Positions 1 through 5,414 of a stretch of DNA of 7,944 nucleotides are shown one piece after another. The position numbers were made by a program, and so were the translations under genes. Origin of the DNA: Gemmatimonadota bacterium. GTDB taxonomy: Bacteria; Gemmatimonadota; Gemmatimonadetes; Gemmatimonadales; GWC2-71-9. The stretch lies in NCBI GenBank assembly GCA_027294815.1, contig JAPULP010000111.1, positions 1 through 7,944 on the forward strand. Reading direction: 5' to 3'. The notes below the pieces were generated by a model. That model was given only the letters and a program-made list of their open reading frames with translations. It did no database searches and was not told the origin of the DNA. How positions within the stretch are numbered: position 1 is the first letter of the stretch; the number at the start of each line of letters is the position of its first letter.

Positions 1-1
1 A

Positions 2-355
2 GATATTCGGGGCGGTCGTTTCGTTTCCGGAATGTCGGGCGAACAGTTCGCATTGCCGGAGGCCGTGGGACAACTCAGAAAAATCAGACGATCCGAGAAG
101 ACCGGTCAGCTTCTCGGAATCAACGCCGCCGATCCGCTGAATCTCACCGGCATTGTCACATCCGGTGATCGCGTCACGGCGGTCGCCACCAACCGTATCG
201 TCTATTGTGACGGCGTCCCACTTGCGGCGCAGGAGGGCAAGGAGTTCCGGGCACTCGGCGATTACGAGCCGGAGCGCGATTTAGAGGTGCGCCGCGCCGT
301 GATGCGGCGGGTCGTTCCACCATCCTTGCGGACGTATCTCGGTAAGACCGCCTGA
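2..355 (+). CDS. lhr: Lhr-type DEAD/DEAH box helicase, C-terminal end (5' truncated by window)
   Basis: Reading from base 2 the frame is open from the window edge to TGA at 353-355, giving about 117 residues. It begins DIRGGRFVSGMSGEQFALPE, continues through a QLRKIRR segment, an AADPLNLTGIV segment and an RIVYCDGVPLAAQEG segment, and ends TYLGKTA. These blocks in this order are typical of the extreme C-terminus of long Lhr helicases, large SF2 ATP-dependent 3'-5' helicases linked to DNA repair. The helicase motifs themselves would lie upstream of the window. The internal ATG at base 32 is not the start, because the conserved reading continues before it. The family call is from remembered similarity; the C-terminal half of Lhr has no short catalytic signature visible here. 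The next gene is in the same direction, 184 bp away and behind a palindrome, so an operon with it is unlikely. Confidence 0.82.
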   Translation, partial: DIRGGRFVSGMSGEQFALPEAVGQLRKIRRSEKTGQLLGINAADPLNLTGIVTSGDRVTAVATNRIVYCDGVPLAAQEGKEFRALGDYEPERDLEVRRAVMRRVVPPSLRTYLGKTA

Positions 356-372
356 CTCGCGCCTGAGCCTCT

Positions 373-456
373 GGAGACGTGAGACGCCCCTGCCCCACAT
401 CCCCGGGTGGTGAGGGGGGGCCGTCTTACGTCTCACGTCTCACGTCTCACGTCTCC
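373..456. repeat. Palindromic heptamer-repeat element 1 (GTGAGAC / GTCTCAC)
   Basis: The left arm at 373-386 (GGAGACGTGAGACG) is an exact 14-base inverted match to 443-456. The right side holds four perfect tandem copies of ACGTCTC at 428-434, 435-441, 442-448 and 449-455, with a degenerate copy at 421-427. Because the right tract has more copies than the left, the left arm can pair in several registers. A tighter alternative is 382-390 with about 416-426, with one bulged base. The core is C-rich then G-rich. It starts 17 bp after the lhr stop. No T-run follows the right arm, so it is not a textbook intrinsic terminator. It could still act as a 3'-end barrier, a Rho-dependent pause structure or a repetitive extragenic element. 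The repeat is directly seen; the role is unknown. Confidence 0.85.
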
Positions 457-463
457 CCCCACG

Positions 464-492
464 TTCCCACCCCGGCGACTGCAGCGTATATT
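464..492 (+). promoter_or_regulatory. Candidate sigma70-type promoter for the kinase operon
   Basis: TATATT at 487-492 matches 5 of 6 bases of the TATAAT consensus. A weaker TTCCCA at 464-469 (4 of 6 to TTGACA) lies upstream with a 17-bp spacer. The predicted RNA start would be around 499-500, about 40 bases before the kinase ATG and two or three bases before the mini-ORF ATG at 502. It sits just after the palindromic tract, where a promoter for an independent transcript would be expected. The -35 is poor and the promoter consensus of this phylum is not certain. Confidence 0.35.
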
Positions 493-501
493 CGCTGGCA
501 C

Positions 502-543
502 ATGAATCGTTCGCTTGATCTCGCCTGGCAGCGCAGCCGATGA
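502..543 (+). other. 13-codon mini-ORF overlapping the kinase start (possible leader/uORF)
   Basis: ATG at 502-504 opens 13 codons (MNRSLDLAWQRSR) ending in TGA at 541-543. That stop overlaps the kinase ATG at 540-542 as ATGA, the classic arrangement for translational coupling. The kinase start has no recognisable Shine-Dalgarno (the preceding 15 bases are CTGGCAGCGCAGCCG without an AG-rich core), so re-initiation from this mini-ORF would explain how it is translated. The mini-ORF also lacks a Shine-Dalgarno, but may sit within a few bases of the RNA 5' end. Chance occurrence of such a short frame is quite possible. Confidence 0.25.
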
Positions 544-2987
544 GCGAGTGCCCCAGCTGCGGCCACAACACGCCTCCCGAGGCACAATTCTGCATCAGAT
601 GCGGGATGGCAACGACTCACGACCCCACCAATGCGCTGACGCACCACATCAGTGCCGAGTCACGCGACCAGCTGAAGGACACGCTGACGAAGGCTACCGC
701 CGGCGAGTACGAGATCCTCACCGAGCTAGGCCGCGGTGGAATGGCGGTCGTGTACCTCGCTAACGATCTGACGCTCGATCGGAAGGTGGCGATCAAGGTC
801 ATGTCGCCCGAGCTCTTGCTCATGGGTCATGAGGTGGTCGAGCGTTTCAACCGCGAGGCGCGCACATCAGCAAAGCTGTCGCACCCGCACATCATCCCGA
901 TCTACACGGTGAAGAGCTCCGACGACCTCAACTACTTCGTCATGAAGTTCATCCGAGGCCGGTCGCTCGAATCCGTAATGCGCGGAGAGGAGCGTCTCCC
1001 GATCGGGGTGGTGCAAACCATTCTGGGACAAATCGCGGGCGCGCTCGATTACGCCGATCGCAACGGCGTGATTCACCGCGATATCAAACCGGGCAACATC
1101 ATGCTCGACGAGGAGGGATGGGCGGTCGTCATGGACTTTGGAATCGCCAAAGCCGTGGATTCTGACGCGCTCACCATGACCGGTGCGGCGCTGGGCACAC
1201 CATCGTACATGAGCCCGGAGCAATGCGCCGGGCTCCCATTGACCGGCGCCGCCGATCAGTATTCCCTCGGTGTCCTGGCCTACGAGATGCTCAGCGGCAA
1301 ACTCCCCTTCGAAGGCGACTCGGCGATGACCGTGATGTATTTGCACACACACGAACCCCCGCCGCCGATCACGGACGCTTGGCCGGAGTGTCCACCCGAT
1401 CTCGCCACCGCGCTCATGCGCATGCTGGAGAAGAAACCGGAGAACAGGTGGCCGTCGATGGCAAGTGCCGCCGCCGCCATCGCCGCCGTGCAAAATGTAA
1501 ACGACACCGCCATCCGCACGCAGATGGTCGGCATGGTCAAGCGAGCCAGCAATCAAAGTTTGCTCGCCCAGTTTCACACGCCGCGGACGCCGTTACCGTC
1601 GGGCGGGTCGCGCTCCGTGTCGGCTGCGTCGAGCGCGGTTACGCCGGACACGTCGCCCATCGCGAGCGGACTGTATGCCGCGCGGGCTGGGAAGCGACGC
1701 AGTCTTGCGTGGCTCATCGGCGTTCCGATTGTCGGCGCCGTGGCCGCCGCGGGTTGGTTTCTCCGACCGGATGGAACCCCAGGCGCCGCCGAACCGGCAA
1801 CGGCGGCATCGCCGGTGATGACCCAAACCGCAGCGCCCGCGGTGGCATCGCTCGAGTTAGTGCCCGGAGTCGCGACGTTGACGGTCGGCGAGACACGCCA
1901 ACTCACCGCAACACCACGTGACTCATCCGGTGACCAGCTTGCCGACACCGACGTCACATGGAACTCGAACGACGACAACATCGCACGTGTATCTCCCGGG
2001 GGTACCGTTACCGCCGTAGCAGCGGGTTTCGCACAGATTACTGCGCGTGCGGCCGGCCATTCGTCCACCGTCGGCGTTACCGTAAACGCGCCTCGCCCCG
2101 TGTCGCGACCCGTCGAGACCGCTCCGGCCGTGGCAAGCGTGCGCGTGACACCGACGTCACCCAGCGTGGTGGTCGGTGGAAGCGTCCGACTCCAAGCGAC
2201 GGCTCTCGACAGCCGCGGAAACACGTTGGGACCGCAGACTACCATGTGGCGTACGAGTAACGGCGGCGTCGTAACAATCGGATCGGACGGTTTGGCGACA
2301 GGAGTCCAAACCGGCACGGCACAGATAACGGCCACCGTCGATGAGCATTCGGCGACGACCACGATAACGGTGACGGCCGTACCCGTCGCTTCGATACGTT
2401 TGACACCTACCAATCAAACGATGCAACAAGGCGAAACCACCCAGCTCACCGCCGTGACGCTCGACGCGAACGGCGCCCAGCTATCGGGCCGCACTGTGTC
2501 GTGGAGTACGTCGAGTAACGTGGCCCGCGTGTCTTCATCGGGTCGGGTTACGAGTGTGAGTACGGGAACCGTTACCGTGACGGCCACTAGCGAGTCACGC
2601 AGCGCGACCGCCACCATTATCGTCACCGCGCGCCCAACACCGGAACCGACGCCTCAGCCGGACCCAGCGCTCGATCGGCGAGAGATCGGAGCGGCTTTGG
2701 ACAGGTACGCGAGCGCACTCGAATCACGTGATCTCGACCAACTCAGACGCGCCTATCCCGGGCTCACGCAGCAACAAGAGAACGCTTGGCGCACCTTTTT
2801 CGATAACGTCGAGAGCCTGAACGTGACACTCGATATCACATCGATAGACATCTCCGGTGACACTGCAACCGCCGATGTCGATGCGGCGCAGGCCTATCGG
2901 GCCGGTCGGCAACTAAGTCAACGTTCTTCCTTCCGCGCCACGCTCGAGCGCGCCGCGACGGGTTGGCGCATCACACGGATTCAGTAA
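540..2987 (+). CDS. Membrane Ser/Thr protein kinase: zinc ribbon, kinase, TM, three Big_2 domains, NTF2-like C-terminus
   Basis: An 815-residue PknB-type (Hanks) kinase. Residues 4-22 form a zinc ribbon (Cys4, Cys7, Cys18, Cys21). The kinase domain spans about 57-317: glycine loop G64-R-G-G, Lys86 in VAIK, helix-C Glu106, HRD with Asp181, Lys183 and Asn186, DFG 199-201, the GTPSYMSPE segment at 219-227, Asp239 and Arg303. All catalytic residues are present and it is an RD kinase, so probably activated by activation-loop phosphorylation. A Ser/Thr/Pro-rich linker leads to one transmembrane helix at about 388-408. Three Big_2-like Ig domains follow (about 434-516, 531-612, 616-697), then a Pro-rich hinge and an NTF2/SnoaL-like domain (about 712-815). 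Inferred topology: kinase inside, repeats outside the inner membrane. An in-frame TGA at 516-518 leaves ATG 540 as the only ATG start that keeps the zinc ribbon. It likely shares a transcript with the barrel gene 29 bp downstream. Its substrates and ligand cannot be read from the sequence. Confidence 0.93.
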   Translation: MSECPSCGHNTPPEAQFCIRCGMATTHDPTNALTHHISAESRDQLKDTLTKATAGEYEILTELGRGGMAVVYLANDLTLDRKVAIKVMSPELLLMGHEVVERFNREARTSAKLSHPHIIPIYTVKSSDDLNYFVMKFIRGRSLESVMRGEERLPIGVVQTILGQIAGALDYADRNGVIHRDIKPGNIMLDEEGWAVVMDFGIAKAVDSDALTMTGAALGTPSYMSPEQCAGLPLTGAADQYSLGVLAYEMLSGKLPFEGDSAMTVMYLHTHEPPPPITDAWPECPPDLATALMRMLEKKPENRWPSMASAAAAIAAVQNVNDTAIRTQMVGMVKRASNQSLLAQFHTPRTPLPSGGSRSVSAASSAVTPDTSPIASGLYAARAGKRRSLAWLIGVPIVGAVAAAGWFLRPDGTPGAAEPATAASPVMTQTAAPAVASLELVPGVATLTVGETRQLTATPRDSSGDQLADTDVTWNSNDDNIARVSPGGTVTAVAAGFAQITARAAGHSSTVGVTVNAPRPVSRPVETAPAVASVRVTPTSPSVVVGGSVRLQATALDSRGNTLGPQTTMWRTSNGGVVTIGSDGLATGVQTGTAQITATVDEHSATTTITVTAVPVASIRLTPTNQTMQQGETTQLTAVTLDANGAQLSGRTVSWSTSSNVARVSSSGRVTSVSTGTVTVTATSESRSATATIIVTARPTPEPTPQPDPALDRREIGAALDRYASALESRDLDQLRRAYPGLTQQQENAWRTFFDNVESLNVTLDITSIDISGDTATADVDAAQAYRAGRQLSQRSSFRATLERAATGWRITRIQ

Positions 2988-3006
2988 GCGGTACCTGCAC
3001 CTCACG

Positions 3007-3012
3007 AGGAGG
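3007..3012 (+). promoter_or_regulatory. Shine-Dalgarno AGGAGG that fixes the barrel-protein start
   Basis: A full-consensus AGGAGG lies 4 bases before ATG 3017. An earlier in-frame ATG at 2963 would overlap the kinase gene and add 18 polar residues before the hydrophobic signal peptide. The site therefore supports 3017 as the true start. Confidence 0.8.
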
Positions 3013-3016
3013 ACCG

Positions 3017-4342
3017 ATGACCCGCAGCACGTTGCTCCTTTCTTTGTTGCTCATTGTGCCCGCCAGCGCGGCAGCCCAGGGGCTGCGCGGCAAGATTGGC
3101 GAACTCTTCATCTTCGGAACCGGAGAGCAGCCGCTCTTCCTCGCTGGCACCGCCGACATCACATCGGTAGAGGCACACGCCGGTCACTTTGTCCCGTCGG
3201 CGGTTGGGAGCAACGCGACATTGATCTCATTTCTGACGAGCGCGATCGGCACGAGCATCGCCGCCATTCCCATCAGCGCTACAAGCTCGGGTACTACCTT
3301 CAGGTTCGAAGGTGGCGTGCCGGTACAGACGTCCACCTCACCCGGACCGATTATCGGCGAACGGGCTCAGACGCTCGGGAAAGGACGGGTGTTCGTTGGC
3401 GCCAGCGTATCACAGCTCAATTTCAAGACATTGCGAGGTGTCGACCTCGCAAACCTCCGACTCAACTTCACACACGCCAATGCCGACTTCCCGGGTTGCG
3501 ATACCATCTTTGGCGGCGACTGTACGCTGCAGGGAATCCCGACACTCGAGAACGATTTCATCCAGCTCGACATCGAACTCGAGTTGGATGTTCGCGCCAC
3601 GACGTTTCAGGTCACGTATGGACTGCTCGACCGCGTGGACATCGGCGTGGCGATCCCAATCATTTCGGCAACGCTGCGCGGCCAGAGCAATGCACAAGTC
3701 GTGCCGTTCGGCGGCCCGACCGCCTCGCACTTCTTTGACGGAACTCCCGCTGACCCCGTGCTCTTCGCGAGTCGTTTCGTAGAAGGGTCGGCATCCGGCG
3801 TGGGTGACATTGCGGCGCGCGTCAAAATTGGCGTTAGCGAATCACCATCTACACGGTTTGCCATCCTGGGCGATGCGCGGTTTGCGACTGGAAGCGAAAA
3901 AGATTTTCTCGGATCGGGGCACTTCGCCGTACGCGGGATGGGCATCGTGTCCGCCGAATTTGGACAGTTCGCGTCTCATGCCAATGTCGGATACCTGTAT
4001 CGCGAGGGGGACGGTCAAAACGACGCGGTGCTCGCAACTGTGGGATTCGACCAGATCCTGGCTCCGTGGGCCACGCTCGCAGCGGATCTCGTGTCAGAGC
4101 TGCAGGTCGGAGACAGCAAATTGACCATCCCGGACCCGTTGACCATCGACGAACCGTTCCGACGCCTCATCGATCCCACGTCGGTGCCGGACATGCGCGA
4201 CGACATCATCAATGCCTCTTTTGGTTTCAAGTTCACAACGACGTCCGGCCTGACCATCGTGACGAACTCCATCTGGCCGTTGAACAACGGTGGGCTGCGT
4301 CCCGACGTGATGTGGACGGTGGGACTGGAATACAGTTTCTAG
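3017..4342 (+). CDS. Secreted outer-membrane beta-barrel protein (possible phenol-degradation MetA-like/transporter fold)
   Basis: 441 residues. Residues 1-20 are a Sec signal peptide: Thr-Arg, then a leucine-rich core, then ASAAA before Gln21 (likely cleavage AAA|Q). Residues about 40-110 are small-residue-rich and hydrophobic (for example LISFLTSAIGTSIAAIPIS) and resemble no domain I can name. From about 120 onward the chain alternates polar and hydrophobic residues in many short strands joined by Gly/Asp turns, such as RVFVGASVSQLNF, RVDIGVAIPII and GDIAARVKIGV. It ends in Leu-Glu-Tyr-Ser-Phe, the terminal aromatic typical of BAM-inserted outer-membrane barrels. Cys161 and Cys169 flank a short loop and could form a disulfide. 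The strand pattern recalls MetA-pathway phenol-degradation-type barrels, but that is weak. The 29-bp gap from the kinase suggests co-transcription. Substrate is unknown. Confidence 0.8.
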   Translation: MTRSTLLLSLLLIVPASAAAQGLRGKIGELFIFGTGEQPLFLAGTADITSVEAHAGHFVPSAVGSNATLISFLTSAIGTSIAAIPISATSSGTTFRFEGGVPVQTSTSPGPIIGERAQTLGKGRVFVGASVSQLNFKTLRGVDLANLRLNFTHANADFPGCDTIFGGDCTLQGIPTLENDFIQLDIELELDVRATTFQVTYGLLDRVDIGVAIPIISATLRGQSNAQVVPFGGPTASHFFDGTPADPVLFASRFVEGSASGVGDIAARVKIGVSESPSTRFAILGDARFATGSEKDFLGSGHFAVRGMGIVSAEFGQFASHANVGYLYREGDGQNDAVLATVGFDQILAPWATLAADLVSELQVGDSKLTIPDPLTIDEPFRRLIDPTSVPDMRDDIINASFGFKFTTTSGLTIVTNSIWPLNNGGLRPDVMWTVGLEYSF

Positions 4343-4345
4343 AGA

Positions 4346-4462
4346 GTGAGAGGTGAGAAGGGAGAAGTGAGAAGGCCCATTCCAATATCCAATATTGAAT
4401 GTTCAGTATTCAATATTCGATATTCGCGGGGCCTTCTCGCTTCTCACCTCTTACTTCTCACC
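4346..4462. repeat. Large palindromic heptamer-repeat element 2 (GTGAGAA / TTCTCAC with AT-rich core)
   Basis: Three 7-bp periodic tracts form one interrupted hairpin. Left tract: GTGAGAG, GTGAGAA, GGGAGAA, GTGAGAA at 4346-4373. Core: six variants of TCAATAT at 4382-4423. Right tract: TTCTCGC, TTCTCAC, CTCTTAC, TTCTCAC at 4434-4461. Pairings seen are 4352-4360 with 4454-4462 (9 bp), 4362-4378 with 4429-4445 (17 bp, one G-T), 4384-4389 with 4419-4424 (6 bp), and 4391-4400 with 4408-4417 (10 bp around a 7-base loop). It starts 3 bp after the barrel gene stop and ends 23 bp before the hydrolase ATG. No T-run follows, so simple intrinsic termination is doubtful. The AT-rich core also holds a weak promoter-like pair (TTGAAT 4395-4400, GATATT 4419-4424) that could drive the hydrolase. 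Confidence 0.88.
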
Positions 4463-4472
4463 GCCCATCGCA

Positions 4473-4478
4473 AGGGAG
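4473..4478 (+). promoter_or_regulatory. Shine-Dalgarno AGGGAG that fixes the hydrolase start
   Basis: AGGGAG lies 7 bases before ATG 4486. The longer frame from ATG 4399 would start inside the hairpin loop region and add 29 residues made from repeat DNA ahead of the twin-arginine signal, so 4486 is preferred. Confidence 0.7.
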
Positions 4479-4485
4479 CCGCACC

Positions 4486-5349
4486 ATGGACCAACGTATC
4501 ATAGATCTATACGACGAGTTTACACACACAAACGTTCCGCGCCGTGAATTCCTGACAAGACTGGCCAAGATTACCGGCAGCATGTCCGCCGCGGCTGCGC
4601 TCCTCCCGATGCTGGACAACAACTACGCACATGCCAGAGTCGTTCCGCCAGACGACTCCCGCGTCGCCGAGGATTACGTCGAGTATCCCGGCCCACGCGG
4701 ACCGGTGCGTGCGTACCAGGCCACGCCTACGGGAACCGGCCCATTTCCCGGAGTGGTAGTGATCCACGAGAACCGCGGACTCAACCCGCATATCGAAGAT
4801 GTGGCGCGGCGTGCCGCGACGGCGGGGTATCTCGCCGTGGCGCCCGACGCCTTGTCGCCACTCGGCGGTACGCCCGGAGAGGAGGATAGGGCGCGTACGA
4901 TGATGCGGGAACTGGATGCCGATGAAACGCGAGACAATTTCGTTGCCGGGGTGACGTACGCTGGGGGACACCAGTCTTCTACTGGTCGCGTCGGATGTGT
5001 CGGATTCTGCTGGGGTGGCGCGATGGCCAATCAACTCGCCGTCCACTCCGCGGAGTTGCAAGCGGCGGTTGCCTTTTACGGCCGTCAGCCGGCTGCGGCC
5101 GATGTGCCGAGGATCAAAGCCGCGATACTCCTTCACTACGCCGGCCTCGATCGGCGGATCAACGAGGGGATACCCGACTACGAGGAAGCCCTGAAGGCGG
5201 CAGGTGTCAAGTATGAACTACACATGTACGACGGCGTGAACCACGCCTTCCACAACGACACGTCGCCGACTCGCTACGATGAGACAGCCGCAAAGCTGGC
5301 GTGGGACCGAACCATGGCCTTTTTTGATCGAGAGTTAAGCGACCGATAA
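4486..5349 (+). CDS. Tat-exported dienelactone hydrolase family protein (YghX-like)
   Basis: 287 residues, an alpha/beta hydrolase of the dienelactone hydrolase family. The N-terminus carries a twin-arginine motif, R19-R20-E-F-L, then a hydrophobic stretch (about 27-43, rich in Ala and Leu), so folded export to the periplasm or membrane anchoring is likely. The core has IHENRG with Glu95, the nucleophile motif GFCWGG with Cys175, Asp222 in the LDRRINEG segment, and His253 in GVNHAFHND. Together these give the Cys-Asp-His triad of the family with its partner Glu. The NPHIEDVARR and FYGRQ blocks and the N-terminal RREFL region closely follow my memory of E. coli YghX. Dienelactone hydrolases open lactone rings in chloroaromatic breakdown, but YghX-type members have no firmly known substrate, and no catechol pathway gene is nearby. 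It is convergent with the permease gene. Confidence 0.9.
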   Translation: MDQRIIDLYDEFTHTNVPRREFLTRLAKITGSMSAAAALLPMLDNNYAHARVVPPDDSRVAEDYVEYPGPRGPVRAYQATPTGTGPFPGVVVIHENRGLNPHIEDVARRAATAGYLAVAPDALSPLGGTPGEEDRARTMMRELDADETRDNFVAGVTYAGGHQSSTGRVGCVGFCWGGAMANQLAVHSAELQAAVAFYGRQPAAADVPRIKAAILLHYAGLDRRINEGIPDYEEALKAAGVKYELHMYDGVNHAFHNDTSPTRYDETAAKLAWDRTMAFFDRELSDR

Positions 5350-5414
5350 GCCGTTTATTGTACCTTTGTCCTCTGCGTCTATCCGCACTCGATCAGCGGT
5401 CATCCGCGGCGGCC
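5350..5414. other. 65-bp convergent intergenic gap
   Basis: This short gap separates the 3' ends of the hydrolase (+) and permease (-). It holds three degenerate ~10-bp units beginning ATCCGC, ATCAGC and ATCCGC at about 5381, 5392 and 5402, which run into the end of the permease gene region. Only 4-bp stems (CCGC with GCGG) can be drawn, with no T-run on either strand, so no convincing terminator is visible for either gene. Confidence 0.35.

Noticed and set aside
421..455. Short tandem repeats resembling a CRISPR array
   Set aside because: The units are 7 bp with no spacers between them, and they pair with an inverted arm; no cas genes are present.
434..1226. PASTA-type sensor expected for a PknB-like kinase
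   Set aside because: The extracytoplasmic repeats show the Big_2 pattern (VxxLxVTP, GETxQLTA, VxWSSSN, VTxVxxGxAxITA) and not the PASTA pattern; coordinates here are nominal, the repeats lie at residues 434-697 of the kinase.
867..1577. Minus-strand frame (236 codons) opposite the kinase domain
   Set aside because: The plus strand there encodes every conserved kinase motif; the minus-strand product has no family features.
1574..2413. Long minus-strand frame (279 codons) opposite the Ig-like repeats
   Set aside because: It is a shadow of GC-rich codon bias in the kinase gene. Its product is a Val/Thr/Ala-rich stretch with no recognisable domain.
2963..3016. Upstream start for the barrel protein overlapping the kinase gene
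   Set aside because: It would bury the signal peptide behind 18 polar residues, and the AGGAGG at 3007-3012 clearly serves ATG 3017.
4346..4462. Rho-independent terminator
   Set aside because: The stem is strong but far longer than usual and no T-run follows on either strand, so it is reported as a repeat element with unknown role.
4399..4485. Upstream start for the hydrolase that would lengthen it by 29 residues
   Set aside because: The added codons lie in the heptamer palindrome, whereas ATG 4486 has an AGGGAG at good spacing and directly precedes the Tat-type N-terminus.
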